From assembly GCA_021234155.1 (NCBI GenBank), contig JAJEKV010000137.1, forward strand, positions 1,618,103 through 1,682,102: 64,000 nucleotides of DNA. Direction: 5' to 3'. A model generated the notes under the pieces. The model had not been told where the DNA came from, did not search any database, and worked only from the letters and a program-made list of their open reading frames with translations. Below are positions 31,939 through 44,220 of this stretch, piece after piece. A program made the translations under genes and the position numbers. Position 1 is the stretch's first letter, and each line of letters starts with the position of its first letter. The stretch is from Isoetes taiwanensis (Eukaryota > Streptophyta > Lycopodiopsida > Isoetales > Isoetaceae).

Positions 31939-33334
31939 TTATCATTCTGATTTGCTGATTCACACTCTAGAGCCCCTGCCCATTATCTTGCAAATTCTAA
32001 TAGCAAAGAAAATCATGTTCAATGCCTATCATCCTTATAGCATATACCTTGTACTCAGATCCGCACACTAATGTATTAAGCTCTCTAAGATCTGTAGCTA
32101 CAATATCCAATAAATTCACAAAAAGAGTACACTAATATACTTCGCACAGATATGTAGATTGTTACAAACAACAGATTGTTACAAATAGCAAGACTCTTCA
32201 TCCTAGAAGCTCAGAAAATTATGACAATATGGCACAAAGCACAAATGCATAAATCAGTGGTTAAAATAGTAAGGCCATTAATCTAGAAGCCATGCCTGTG
32301 TATTTTTTAAGCACCAGCTTATGCAATGCAGTAGTAAAGTATCTCATGCATTAATTTCAAGAATATCACCGACCAAAATGTCAAATACATACCAGTCATC
32401 AAACCTGATTAGCTTGATTTGGATCTTTCTTTTTGCCAACGCCATCAATGTCTTGCAAATCACCATGTGTGGCACAGAAATCACCTTGCGTATAGAATTG
32501 CATTTCGAAAGCAAAGATGCATGCAATATTGCGCCTCCAATGCCCTCAGCTACATTTGCACCACCATTATGTGGATTTTCCATGCATCATCCTGTTCTTC
32601 AGAGCACAACTACAGCTATATTGCCTATTTGATATTCCTGGCTCATGTTTATCAATGCTCCAATGCCGTGATCAAAGCTAGAGAGGTCGAAATGCCAAAG
32701 CCATGCCCTAAGCGCATAAAGCCCTGGCGGGCAAGTAGGACCAGACGTGCACACCTCTAGCAATCCACCGGCGTGTCACGGATCTCTCCAGTTTGTTTAA
32801 CCTAATATTTCAGACACTTGCCCTAAATTCCATTTCGGCCAGATATTTTGCATATGCCAAAAAATATATTTCTTACAATGAAAAGACTTACATGGAGAAT
32901 AGTTTTTTGCTTCCATATTTCCTATGGCACCCCATCGTCCAAACACATGTCACCTTTTCCATTAGATTTTTGCCGCCATATTCCATAAGCTATACCATCG
33001 TCCAAATAGATATGCCCTTTTCCTTTGATAATACGCAAACAATGTTACCCCATGAAAAATTTACAATTTTGTCCTTTTCTTCACATCCAATGTTAGCATG
33101 TAGCATTGGTTTTTGCCCTTGAACTTTTCTTTGAAATAATGTCACACATATCCAATATTAGCAATGTAAAAATATGTGACTCTATATTCACATTTTGTCG
33201 TACAATACCAAGGGGTACCACTTCATAAGCCAACTACCATATACCATTGGGTCCACATCGGCTAATCAAGCATCCACACATGCCAGTTCATGAACTTATA
33301 TTGTGTAAGTTACCCTGTCATATTAATAAAAAAA
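31939..33334 (+). repeat. duplicated block B, copy 1
   Basis: This non-coding block of 1.4 kb starts TTATCATTCTGATTTGCTGA and ends in ATATTAATAAAAAAA. It matches 34,309-35,475 plus 36,925-37,127 with a few percent differences. Short frames on both strands are conserved only because the copies are recent. Confidence 0.9.
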
Positions 33335-34308
33335 TCCTACCTCCTTCCGTAGGTCAGGAAAGGCCTTGCAAAATGTCTTCTTTTCAAATTCTGCTAACAA
33401 GGTGAGTAGGACCTTGTTGCAGACAAGGCCCTACCCAACCTATACTGTAACAGCACATGTTCCATGGGCAAATGCCTTTTCAAGCTTTGGGCAAATGCCT
33501 TTCTAATGAATATTTCAATATTTGTAGTTCTGTTCATGAAGAATATCCATTTCTTGTTAGCATGCTGTTCATCCAATCTGCCATGATCCTATGCAAATAC
33601 CATCATTCAATATTTAGTACAATGTACACACCTGAAAAGAACCACGGTCTAAGTTACTGGTATAACCAGTAAACTGAGATTATAATAAAAAAACCTTTAA
33701 GTCTGGTACAGACCAGACCATTAATCTTAATCGAGACATTTGTCTAAATCAAGATTCAATTTGCAGCTCTCAATACATACAGGTGTATATGCATTAAGAC
33801 ATAGACCTGGTTACAACTTTTAGCATTAAGCCATCTCCTTTTTTCCTGTCTTTCATACATTCAATACTTTGTGAAGAAACATATACCAGTTTTTTTCCAT
33901 TCAAAACGTTTTTCCTTTATTCCAATAACAACTTCAAGATATTCAAATGGCTATGATTTACCTTATAACTAGTGGATGTACCACCAAAAATACAATCATC
34001 ATTGCAATTGCAAGTTTCAAGATGTAAACGTTGTTGCTCCACTATAAATAATAGCACAGCCCAAATGCTTCAAAGTCATCATGCATTGAAAACAAAACAG
34101 AGAGCAGAGGACCCTGTTACCTGCAGTAGAACCAAAGGACGGTTAGCCAAGTTCATGGGTAAGAGCCTAAGCTACTAGCAGGCGTCATGGGGTCCTCTAA
34201 GGTTATCCCCCTTCACACTGCTTGTAATCAGAAAAAATTCCAAAAGAAAACATACGAAACAAATATCTATAAACCATTATAAGGTTTACCCAGCATCTCT
34301 TCATAACC
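33335..34308. other. single-copy spacer between B copies, no recognised gene
   Basis: AT-rich, with a local direct repeat (TGGGCAAATGCCTTT near 33,466 and 33,488). No domain-bearing frame was seen. Confidence 0.4.
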
Positions 34309-35475
34309 TTATCATTCTGATTTGCTGATTCACACTCTAGAGCCCCTGCTCATTATCTTGCAAATTCTAATAGCAAAGAAAATCATGTTCAATGCCTATC
34401 ATCCTTATAGCATATACCTTGTACTCAGATCCGCACACTAATGTATTAAGCTCTCTAAGATCTGCAGCTACAATATCCAATAAATTCACAAAAAGAGTAC
34501 ACTAATATACTTCGCACAGATATGTAGATTGTTACAAACAACAGATTGTTACAAATAGCAAGACTCTTCATCCTAGAAGCTCAGAAAATTATGACAATAT
34601 GGCAGAAAGCACAAATGCATAAATCAGTGGTTAAAATAGTAAGGCCATTAATCTAGAAGCCATGCCTGTGTATTTTTTAAGCACCAGCTTATGCAATGCA
34701 GTAGTAAAGTATCTCATGCATTAATTTCAAGAATATCACCGACCAAAATGTCAAATAAATATCAGTCATCAAACCTGATTAGCTTGATTTGGATCTTTCT
34801 TTTTGCCAACGCCATCAATGTCTTGCAAATCACCATGTGTGGCACAGAAATCACCTTGCGTATAGAATTGCATTTCTGAGCAAAGATGCATGCAATATTG
34901 CAGTCTCCAATGCCCTCAGCTACATTTGCACCACCATTATGTGGATTTTCCATGCATCATCCTGTTCTTCAGAGCACAACTACAGCTATATTGCCTATTT
35001 GATATTCCTGGCTCATGTTTATCAATGTCGGCATGCCGTGATCAAAGCTAGAGAGGTCGAAATGCCAAAGCCATGCCCTAAGCAGATAAAGCCTGAAGTG
35101 GCAAGTAGGACCAGACGTGCACCTCTAGCAATCCACCAGAAGTGCTGCCGGATCTCTCCAGTTTGTTTAACCTAATATTTCAGACACTTGCCCTAAATTC
35201 CATTTCGGCCAGATATTTTGCATGCCAAAAAATATATTTCTTACAATGAAAAGACTTACATGGAGAATAGTTTTTTGCTTCCATATTTCCTATGGCACCC
35301 CATCGTCCAAACACATGTCACCTTTTCCATTAGATTTTTGCCGCCATATTCCATAAGCTATACCATCGTCCAAATAGATATGCCCTTTTCCTTTGATAAT
35401 ACGCAAACAATGTTACCCCATGAAAAATTTACAATTTTGTCCTTTTCTTCACATCCAATGTTAGCATGTAGCATT
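34309..35475 (+). repeat. duplicated block B, copy 2, first part
   Basis: It matches 31,939-33,103. The match stops at GTAGCATT, where copy 1 continues GGTTTTTGCCC and this copy is interrupted by a GC-rich insertion. Confidence 0.9.
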
Positions 35476-36924
35476 AATCGGAGCTGGACCAGCCAAGATT
35501 TCCATCCACAGCATCGGCCGTAGGTACCAAGTTTTGGATTGCTTTGAATTGTTTTGGACTGTTTTGGGTCCCACTATTGCTCTCAGCATCGCGCCCTCAC
35601 TGCCCTTGCATAGACCCCCCTGATTTGCCCCTTTCTGGCTTTCTCTCTCTAGGGTTTACAATCTCTCTCTAGCCCTGAAAACCCCAAACGCCCAAAAGGT
35701 GCTCTGCCTGCCTTTCTGAGTCCCCAAATTGGATTCTAAGCACCTTCTAGGCAGCCAGAGACCCGTCCAACCTTGGCACCCTTTAACGTTGCCTTGTTCT
35801 CGGCATGGCCCGTAGATCAAGCGTATGGCCCGGGAGACCGTAAGGAGAAAAATTTCATTCGACTGCGAGGCGATCCGTCCGACCCTATGATTACGATTGC
35901 GCCCTGCCTTGGACAGCCCATCATTTGGGCCCCCAGCCCCTCTTACGGCACCACCGGTCCCGATGCCTCTTTGTTGCGACTTTGGACATCCTTGATGCTT
36001 TCGGCTCGATTAGCGCCTCGGGGTGCTTGATGGGATCCACCGCGGTCCGTGCCGCTGCCACTCTCACCGAGGCGTCGCCCGATTGCCAGCGGCGGGCTGG
36101 TCCGATTACTAGAATTTGCTGCGCTACGGTTGCGTAGGGGGCGACCCGCCGATTCAGGTGGTGGGTCACCCGGCGGACTCTGAGGGGCCCTCCCACGCCT
36201 GGTAGTTAGATGCGCCTATGACGGCCCGACCCCGGTCTCCCATGTACACGACCTCCTCCCGAGGATTTGCCGCCCGTGTCTGTGCCAGGCCCGAGGTCCC
36301 GGGCCCTCGATAAGCGGTACGGCCACGGCTCACTCACCGCCCTTTCTTCAAGCATTGTGGGCCTTTATGAGACGGGTGATTTGACCCCACAGAGCAAAGC
36401 GGCTCTTTTTGCTCAGAGATGCACATCCATGCCGACGCATCCTTTCAAGATAGCTGGTGGGAGCAAAGACCCTCCAATTCCCGCCATCTCTTGGTTTGCT
36501 TTCAAAATGCTCTTTCAGCCGCACGCCTTGCGACATGGCAATCATTTGAAGGGGACCACCTTCTCAAGCAGAAGATTTGACTCCTGTAGCTCGCAGACGA
36601 AAGAGGAATTGTGCCGGGTCCGTGAGGCCCGCCGCGCAGCAGAAATGGGCAAAGGTACGAGGCGGTCGAGCTATCATTAGGGGATCAATGGCCGTCGATC
36701 CCCAGGGGCGCCTTTGGTCTAGCCCCGGTTTTGAGTGATAACGGGGCTTTGTCCCCATGTTTTGTTGTAACGGGGCTTCGTCCCCATGTTTTGATTGGTT
36801 TTTTGCTTGGGCTTCGGCCCACGGTTCTGTTGGGGCTTCCGCCCCCTTTGTTTGTTCTGGTCCCATAGCCCGATTGGGCTCCGTGGACGTTAAAAGTCTC
36901 TTCCTTCCTTCCTTCCTTCCTTCC
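35476..36924 (+). mobile_element. 1.45-kb GC-rich insertion ending in a (TTCC)6 tract
   Basis: This sequence is absent from block B copy 1 (33,103), so it is a clean insertion replacing 11 bases (GGTTTTTGCCC). It is much GC-richer than its host block and ends in six TTCC units (36,901-36,924), the kind of simple-repeat tail used by some non-LTR elements. Near the end GGGGCTTTGTCCCCATGTTT occurs twice in tandem. Open frames of up to 137 codons overlap on both strands and show no domain. It could be a non-autonomous retroelement or a captured fragment, and I do not recognise the family. Confidence 0.5.
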
Positions 36925-37127
36925 TTGAACTTTTCTTTGAAATAATGTCACACATATCCAATATTAGCAATGTAAAAATATGTGACTCTATATTCACATT
37001 TTGTCATACAATACCAAGGGGTACCACTTCATAAGCCAACTACCATATACCATTGGGTCCACATCGGCTAATCAAGCCAGTTCATGAACTTATATTGTGT
37101 AAGTTACCCTGTCATATTAATAAAAAA
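36925..37127 (+). repeat. duplicated block B, copy 2, last part
   Basis: It resumes at TTGAACTTTTCTTTG and matches 33,119-33,334. It lacks a short CATCCACACATG segment present in copy 1 and ends in a run of A that leads straight into block A copy 2. Confidence 0.9.
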
Positions 37128-37133
37128 AAAAAA

Positions 37134-38013
37134 AACTAGCCTAGACAAATTGCCATACTAGCATAATCATCCGTATTGGTCAATCCCTCTACGATATTAT
37201 CAACCCAAAAATCTATGTGAGTTCCTTAAATCTTTGGTATTAGACAATCCTGGCCCAAGAATTTAACAAAAAAATAGTATATGCCCTAAAGGACATTAAT
37301 TACATCTATATACTTTTAAAATAAAAGAAGACCAAAGTCATAATGAGTTAGGCTTATTTTTTTTTTTTAAACTTTGCATAATTCAACATGTTTATTCATT
37401 CTAAGTTGAGACTTTATAAGAAAACAACAAATCTTTCTCAAGTATAGCATAATCGATTTCTTTGGTCTGATTTTTGTATTTCCATTTTGTTTTTATACCA
37501 CGCCGGGTTGCTACCAATATGGCTCAGAATATTAGCAACATAACATGCTAAGTATTTTAATCGTGTTACATTCAATTTTTTAAGTTGATCATTTTCTGAA
37601 TGTAAGCAAACAGAAAGATCAGATCTGCATAATTGATACCAACTGGTATTTTAAAAAAAGAACATGGGCAGATACACATATTTCATCATAAAAGTATTAA
37701 TGCCATGCTTATATAAATCCGAAAGTAGAGGTCTGGATAACAAGTTTAGACTAGGACATTTATGTAGGTTTCAAAATCTGCAAAAACTTTTCTTTTATGA
37801 GGTAAAAACTAAGATCACCTAATAAGGCCATTAAGATCTTGAGTTCAGCTTTTAGCAACTGGCCAAAAAACATTATGTGTTCCATATATTAAAATATTCC
37901 TGACACTTTGCATCATGCCTTAGTTAAATAGATAGGGAATAGAGATATATCCCTGATAACAACAAATCTTCGCTTGCCAAGCTCCATGATTATACCAATT
38001 TCCATTCCTCTAC
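37134..38013 (+). repeat. duplicated block A, copy 2
   Basis: It matches 30,612-31,490. Small differences include a 15-bp gap near 37,475 and an extra GTTCCATATATTAAA near 37,878. Unlike copy 1, it continues into unique sequence (AGTAGTACAGC) instead of a SINE. Confidence 0.9.
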
Positions 38014-38440
38014 AGTAGTACAGCAAAGCAAAAAGTATCACATCGAGAGGGAAAAACCCGTACCTGCAGCCAATCAGCATAGAATTAGCATAAGAATGGT
38101 AAATCTATGAGGACCAAAAGGTACATTGGGTTTTTCCGGCTTATCGCCTTTCGCCCAATGTAACACTTTTGCCCACAGTACATCTAAAGAGGATTTTCAT
38201 ATAAAGCAACATTTTTACTAAAGTATTATTTATTAGAACATACTACAAAGATAAAACAGAATGATTTTACCGTATCATGACCAAGTTAATAGTAGAAATC
38301 TTACTGAACTTGCACAAAAGTGAGCTTAAAAAGCCGTGTTCAGAGAAGTACTAGCTTTGTACAAGCTATTTACGATTTGTAATGCTTAAGAATGGATATT
38401 ATAACCCTGGTATCAAATATTTCTGTTATCTTGAAAATAC
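38014..38440. other. no recognised feature
   Basis: An inverted pair near 38,124-38,165 (CATTGGGTTTTTCCGGCTTA and CGCCCAATG) forms a weak hairpin. Nothing else was seen. Confidence 0.35.
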
Positions 38441-38605
38441 CTGATAGAAATAGGGATCAGAGTTATAATCTTCATCATGTTGTGTGTCTGGAACAAAAGA
38501 TCTTTCATTATCAGTTTGATTGTAGCCACCACGCCCATATCCTCCCCCTCTTTTGGGGAATCTTGGCCCCTGATAGCTATTGTAGCTTCTTTTGGAGTCA
38601 GACAT
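38441..38605 (-). CDS. possible exon of an RGG-rich protein
   Basis: A 55-codon minus-strand frame begins MSDSKRSYNSYQGPRFPKRG, continues GGYGRGGYNQTDNERSF and ends DPYFYQ before a good donor (CAG|GTATTTTC). Gly-Arg-Tyr clusters of this kind are typical of RNA-binding proteins. In another frame just upstream (38,606-38,760), KILDDIELERELEFCRLSIE looks equally protein-like, so a frameshift or an overlapping exon is possible. No partner exons were identified. It is either a gene relic or one exon of a gene with long introns. Confidence 0.3.
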
Positions 38606-39035
38606 GCTCCCTCTTCCGAATTTTTTTCATGTTTTCAGATTCAATACTAAGTCTACAGAACTCAAGTTCTCTTTCAAGTTCGATGTCGTCCAGGATTTTA
38701 CCTTTGGCACTGGAATGTTTACCCTTATGCACCATTTCTTGTACCATTAATGCTAGGGGTCAAACCATATCTTTACCCGATACCCATTCTGAGAACTAAG
38801 CTGCCGGCCATAACTGTTAGCATCTTTTAGCCCTATTTTCGATGCATAGTGAGTAGGAAGTCCATGATGGTATTAACTCATCGTGGCTAAAGCAAAGAAG
38901 ATTAATAAAGGGTAATACCATTATTTAAATGGTTATTTACATGTATCCAATATCCCTAGGTATCATGGAAATATTAAACTGTAAGTCTTCCATTCCTAAA
39001 CTTAGGTGTAAATTTCTAAATAGATAGACTAAGTA

Positions 39036-39069
<34 letters not shown>

Positions 39070-40149
39070 GGACATCCTTCGTAGTAACGTGGAAATTTTG
39101 ATTTAGCTTCTTTCTTTAATGTATCAGGATCCACAGTAAGCTAAGAACTACTTGTACTGGAAAAGCACATTATATGGAGAATTTCTATCCTGCATAGAAA
39201 AGAAAGTATTTGTGTAAGATAACTCTGTGATAGCTTGCATTTGCACGACAAATATTCACTACCCATAATATAAATTGGGATTTCAATACTGAATATTAAC
39301 CAATCCATAACAAACCTGGCCATGACAACAGTTACATCTATTTGTCCTCAAACCAATATAGCTTATGAGAGTCAAGACATTACTAATTTATATGCTTTCA
39401 AAGAGCCTTAAGAATGCATCACAAAACGTTATGGTGCAATATCTTTTGCCCACATACAAGTTCCCATGGTATCAAATCTATGTTGCATAGCCTAGGATGG
39501 TGCATCATACTCGAAGGCAAGGCATCTGTAGCTGATGCAGAAAGTAATGAATACGAGAAGATAATGTGATGCAATATTATGCCAAAATCCAGAAACCTAG
39601 TAAAGATAAATTTTTGAAAGGTTTCTCATTGTATGACCACTTAACATGTTGGCTTGAAGAATTGATCGATTTTTCGAAAGCATGTTAAACTTGTCCTACC
39701 AGCGTCTCTTTTTTGCACAGAAGATTGTGTATATGCATCCAAATCGAAGATTTGCACCTTAATTAAAGGTCATTGAAAACTTAAGGTTTTAAACCGAGGA
39801 ACAATGGCAGCTTGGGAATGATGTCGTGTCATTTTCATAGATCCAAAATCAAAGCAGAAACCTATGGTACTCACTAGTGATGGGAAATCACACCAATTTG
39901 GCCAATATAGAAACGTTGAAAGGAGGTATTTTTGGCAGCATTCCATACTGGCATTATGGTAGAGCCCTGCTTTCATTAGCAACATAAATCGTCCACTTTT
40001 AATATAGCTAACCCAGAGAAGAGCCCTGTTTTGTTTAGCACAGTACTACATTCATTTTTCTCCACTGCTTCTTACTGTTACCTCTGCCAAACAAGACACT
40101 AACATGCCTACAAACAAAACAAGTCGTGCAATGAACTCACCGCGCATCC
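38606..40149. other. no recognised gene; poly(A) run
   Basis: A 31-base A run at 39,037-39,067 is not preceded by any recognisable LINE or processed gene. The rest is AT-rich and non-coding. Confidence 0.4.
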
Positions 40150-40577
40150 ATGTGGGAGAAGATAAGCATAAGCAAATCCCGATTCTATGAAGCCGCATCC
40201 GTTATAGCTACCTTAGAAAATGAAATTCTCTTTCTGAGATGGCTATCTGCTACCTGCAACAATACTTTAGCCACAAAGAATATTCAGGTATATACGAGCA
40301 AATACATATTGAAAAAGAATTTTGTAAGAATGGATGGACAATATCAATATGACAGTTTTATGGTGGATACCATTGATCATGTAGTGACAATTAGAGTTCA
40401 CATGGAAGATTCTATAGGTAAAAATAAGGCCACATATACATTTTTTACTCCAAAAAGCTTTTGGTATTGTTCCACTAGATAAGCTTATGAAGTGGCTTGA
40501 AGGCCTTGAAGATCCTCTAGAATTAAGAGTTATGGTGGCTCGTTTATTACAACAAGGAAGTGATTGCGTAGTTTAGG
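40150..40577 (+). pseudogene. unrecognised ORF fragment
   Basis: A 110-codon frame includes NEILFLRWLSATCNNTLATK and SFMVDTIDHVVTIRVHMEDS. After a shift near 40,450 it seems to continue FGIVPLDKLMKWLEGLED, then VARLLQQGSDCVV and a stop. It has normal protein composition with no motif I can name. Confidence 0.25.
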
Positions 40578-40930
40578 TGAAATTATATGATAAATAAATC
40601 ATCTTATATTATAATCTTTTAGTATATGCCGTTGATCACTTGCTAAATTTTTGACAACCATGGATCACATGCCATGGCCAAATTTCAAATCTTTAACGGT
40701 TGAGATTTAATCTTTAGACGGTGTAGATGTGATCCAATGGCCGAGATTTACTTGCTTCAATTCCATGGTCAAGGTTTAAACCATGGGTATATCCATGGTA
40801 TATTTGAGTCTTGAAAAATCCATATCACCAAAAAAAAAGAAGAAAATTACAATACATTTTTATGGACAGTGGATTTTTTGTGATTTAAGGCTAGTTTAAA
40901 CACAACGATAGTTGATAAATAAAGCGCTCG

Positions 40931-41090
40931 AAAGGGGTGGGGAAAGGGAAAAAGGGGAAAAGGGGAAAGGGCAAAAGGAGAATGGGGGAGGAAGAGGGAA
41001 AAAGAGAAAAAGGGAAAAAGGAAAATTAGAAAATAGAATGGGGGAGGAAGAGGGAAAAGGGAAAGGGCAAAGGGAAAATGGAAGTGGAAG
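40931..41090 (+). repeat. 160-bp polypurine tract
   Basis: Nearly every base is A or G. The segment AATGGGGGAGGAAGAGGGA occurs twice (about 40,981 and 41,037). Such tracts can form triplex DNA and stall polymerases. The reading frames across it are low-complexity artefacts. Confidence 0.8.
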
Positions 41091-42270
41091 GCGAAATGAG
41101 TCAAATACACACAAATCCCTTATACCTTGGCTTGCTAGGAGGAAAGGTCGAATTCACACAAATCTCTTATAGCCCATCAATGGGCTTGGTTTTTAGTTAG
41201 TAATATTGTGGTAAATTAGTGTTGCCCATCATCCCTTGCCATTTAGATCGACGAATTGAAAGCATAACTCATGCAAAATAAATATCCCCCTCCTGGAATG
41301 CTCATTTTTATGGCAAGTGGTGGCCAACCACACTAAATGACATCAAGTTACCATCCATCTTTGCCTAAGAACAACAAGAACTGGGGGACTAGATAGAGGA
41401 TTCTAACTTTAAAGGGCCCCTATGATCCAGGATTTCTAACTTCAAGCACGATAGGAGTCATTATGTTCACCATATAAGAATGATAGAGAGTCTTTTAGAC
41501 ATTGGCTGGTAGACATCGGCTGGAGAGTAACAGCTTTGCTATTGGAGAAGTCACCATTTTTAATTCTCCGCATGGACATGATGTAGAGGCCACGTAAGAC
41601 CCTCATTGCGTCCAACCCTAAACCTAGTTTGGAGCATCCGGGCAGATTCTGGCGCACATGCAATTGGTTAAGGCGCAGAGGGAGGCAAAACCTTGTCCAC
41701 TAATTTGCAATCAATGGTCCATTCCTGCCATCGAATATGGCTTACTGCATGTTCTATTTTTAGTTCAACTTTAATCTTTTCCTGATTCGCTCTTTGCATG
41801 CAGAATGGCGCATCATCCGGCCATGTCGTCCAGTTCTGTGCCATTATTGGAACGGTTGGTAACCTCTTTTTTTGTAGTTTCTCAGCTCGATTGTAGGACA
41901 ATTTAGGCTATTTAGATTTCTTTCTTGATTAAAAAAGGAAGTCAACTATATTCTACGGTTTTCGCATGCAAACCTACGGTTGTTTCATGCATGCCATATA
42001 ATTTTTGGGCCTTTATTCATGGATTATGGTATGCAACTACCTTTTCCTGCCAAGAACAAATTTCCCTCCTCTTCTGTTTGTGTTCCAGATGCACCCAAAG
42101 CCGGCCTGCTATTGTGGCATGCAATTTGACCACAAGATCAACTATTTACAATGTTATGGAGTATTAATTTCAAATTTTCCCTCTCGTCTGAATCTATATA
42201 AGAGTTTCCCATTTTGATTTGAGCCCAGTTCACGCCTCCTTCCTTGTTTCTACATCCTTTCTTTGGCATC
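41091..42270. other. no recognised gene
   Basis: Non-coding apart from the approach to the pogo transposase. Terminal inverted repeats of the pogo element were not identified in this stretch. Confidence 0.4.
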
Positions 42271-43556
42271 ATGATTTTTAAGCCTCTTAGAGGACGCTCT
42301 CAGCAGGTAAAAGCTTCTTTTAATGTTGCTGATCCTAATCATGAGGACAATCCAATTATCAATCCTCTACCACAATGGCCACTTTTAGGAGTTCGAAATT
42401 GTGTTCAAGCACCTCCCCAAATTCTCAAGAGAGTTAGAAACATGAAAAGAGGTGCCAGGACTAAAGAATTAATGGATGCAGCTATTCTGGAAGCTGATGA
42501 GGGCTATCTTTCTATTAGAAAAGTGGCCAAGAAGCATGGTGTGGCCCATATCACTTTGAGAAATTATCTGTTTGACATCTCAAAGGTTAAGAATGGGAAG
42601 AAACCAAAGGTGCTTACTCTCGAGGAAGAAGAAAATCTTGTTACTTGGTGCTTACAAATGGTTGCAGATGGGACATGTATTATTATTCGATTGCTAAGGG
42701 AAAGGGTTGCAAAGATATGTGCTGGCAGGATTACTCCTTTCAAGGATGGGCTACCAGGCATGAAATGGTAGAAGTGCTTTAAAGGGAGACATCCAAAATT
42801 GGCACTTAGAAGGACTCAACTTGTGGATAATGCTAGGGCCATTGCAATTTCAGCTCCTAACCTTGATGCTTTTTACTCAGATTTAGCAGAAGCTTATAAA
42901 ATATTTAATTTTGATCCTTCTCGCATATGGAATGTGGATGAGTCAGGAATCGTAGAGGGCAAAGGCAAGTTTCAGAAAGAACCGTGAATAATCGTGAGTG
43001 GCTTACAGTTTGTTGTTGTGTCTCTGCTGCTGGTGTTAAATTGCCTTCTCTTTATGTTCTCAAAGGTAAAAGGGCCCGAGAAGATTATCTAGATGGTTGT
43101 GAACCAGATGCTGCAATGGCAATGCAGCCCAAAGCTTGGATGACTAATGCTTTATTTAACAGTTAGATTGACCATTTTAGATCCAAGGTTCCAGGAGGGG
43201 TGTCCAAAGAAAATCCACATTTGCTTATTCTTGATTGCCATAGCAGCCACTTAGCCATTGAAATGTTAAGGTATGCTTCATCTATTGGCATTGAGATATT
43301 AAAATTACCTGCTCATACTAGTCATAGGCTGCAACCTCTTGATGTTGCATGTTTTAGGCCATTCAAGGAAGCTTTTAGAAATAATAGGCGCAAATATTGT
43401 ATGGATCATCCTAATGTAGAGCCTCATAAGGAGACCTGACAGCACTTGTAAATGAAGCTCTTGAGTTATCATTAACTCCCACAAATATAGCATCTGACTT
43501 TAGAAAAACAGGGATTTGACCTTTGAATCATCAATGGCACTTCCTCTTCCAAGATA
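42271..43556 (+). pseudogene. pogo/Tigger-like transposase, interrupted by copia
   Basis: From ATG 42,271 the frame has a psq-type helix-turn-helix (LSIRKVAKKHGVAHITLRNY), a CENP-B-type second helix domain (GRITPFKDGLPGMKW ... RHPKLALR) and the DDE_1 nuclease. The nuclease shows FDPSRIWNVDESGIV (first Asp), LLILDCHSSHLAIEML (second Asp) and LPAHTSHRLQPLDVACF (third Asp). It would cut and paste DNA between TA sites. Three stops fall where Trp is expected (GMKW then TAG near 42,768; FNS then TAG; TGI then TGA before PLN), and there is a shift near 42,985. At 43,556 the copia LTR begins. The C-terminal tail is found at 1,122-1,243 on the minus strand. Confidence 0.85.
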
Positions 43557-44195
43557 TGAAAGGGAGAAGTTCATATTATAATGAGTGTTATAGTGAAGTG
43601 CAGAATCTTACCACAGAACTTTTCACAGTTCAAGACAAAAGCATACACGAAGGAGATTACTGGCTATTGAAGAATTACAAGGTGAAACCTAGGCAAACAT
43701 GTATGTCTATGGGAAGGGGTTAAGAACAAACCTTAGCTCAAAGGTTAACCTATGGAGAAGAATATTGTTTTAATGGTTAACTTGTGATCAGTTAAAGGTT
43801 TATATTTTAATTCGTGAACCTAACGTTCAATGGTCAAGAAAGCAGACATAAATATCGGTCAAATGATCTGATGCCATGTTTGATATTCAAACATGGAATG
43901 GAGCGAAATCGACGTACTCAATCGGTGCCGATTCCACAAGAAATGGTGCCTGCCTATATAAGAACAAGAAGAACAAGATCCGGATGAGTTGAGCAGTGTA
44001 TTTTTGCAGATGGATTCATTTTAATATGAATGCCTGGGTTATCGAGTGTGAATAAATAAGTTCCTTTAGTTTATCAATTGAAAATCTCATTTACATTGTC
44101 TTATTATTTGACTTTGCCTTATCGTGATCTTATCTAAGGGAACTTAGCAAGATAATTAACAAGTAGCTAGACATTTAACTCATTAGATCCTATCA
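43557..44195 (+). repeat. Ty1/copia 5' LTR
   Basis: This 639-bp LTR starts TGAAAGGGAG and ends CCTATCA, preceded by the target duplication AGATA (43,552-43,556). It matches the LTR at 1,244-1,880. TATATAAG near 43,955 is a candidate TATA box. A 9-bp AAGAACAAG-type duplication near 43,965 distinguishes it from the other LTR. Confidence 0.9.
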
Positions 44196-44208
44196 GTGGT
44201 ATCAGACT
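44196..44208 (+). other. copia primer-binding site (initiator Met tRNA type)
   Basis: GTGGTATCAGACT directly follows the LTR. TGGTATCAGA pairs with the 3' end of initiator tRNA-Met, and the last bases differ from the usual GC. Confidence 0.85.
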
Positions 44209-44220
44209 CAGGTTGCTTGA

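Noticed and set aside
35770-36690. Resemblance to ribosomal RNA (GC-rich, phrases such as GGTCCGATTACTAGAATT)
   Set aside because: No universally conserved 18S, 5.8S, 25S or 5S segment could be found in order on either strand.
39037-39067. Poly(A) tail of a processed pseudogene or LINE
   Set aside because: Nothing recognisable as a transcript or LINE 3' end precedes the A run, and the other orientation fits no better.
40912-41172. Lys/Gly/Glu-rich ORF
   Set aside because: It is the low-complexity translation of the polypurine tract.
43557-43723. C-terminal extension of the pogo protein (KGRSSYYNECYSEVQNL)
   Set aside because: These bases are the first part of the copia LTR, present also at 1,244-1,880 next to RNase H.
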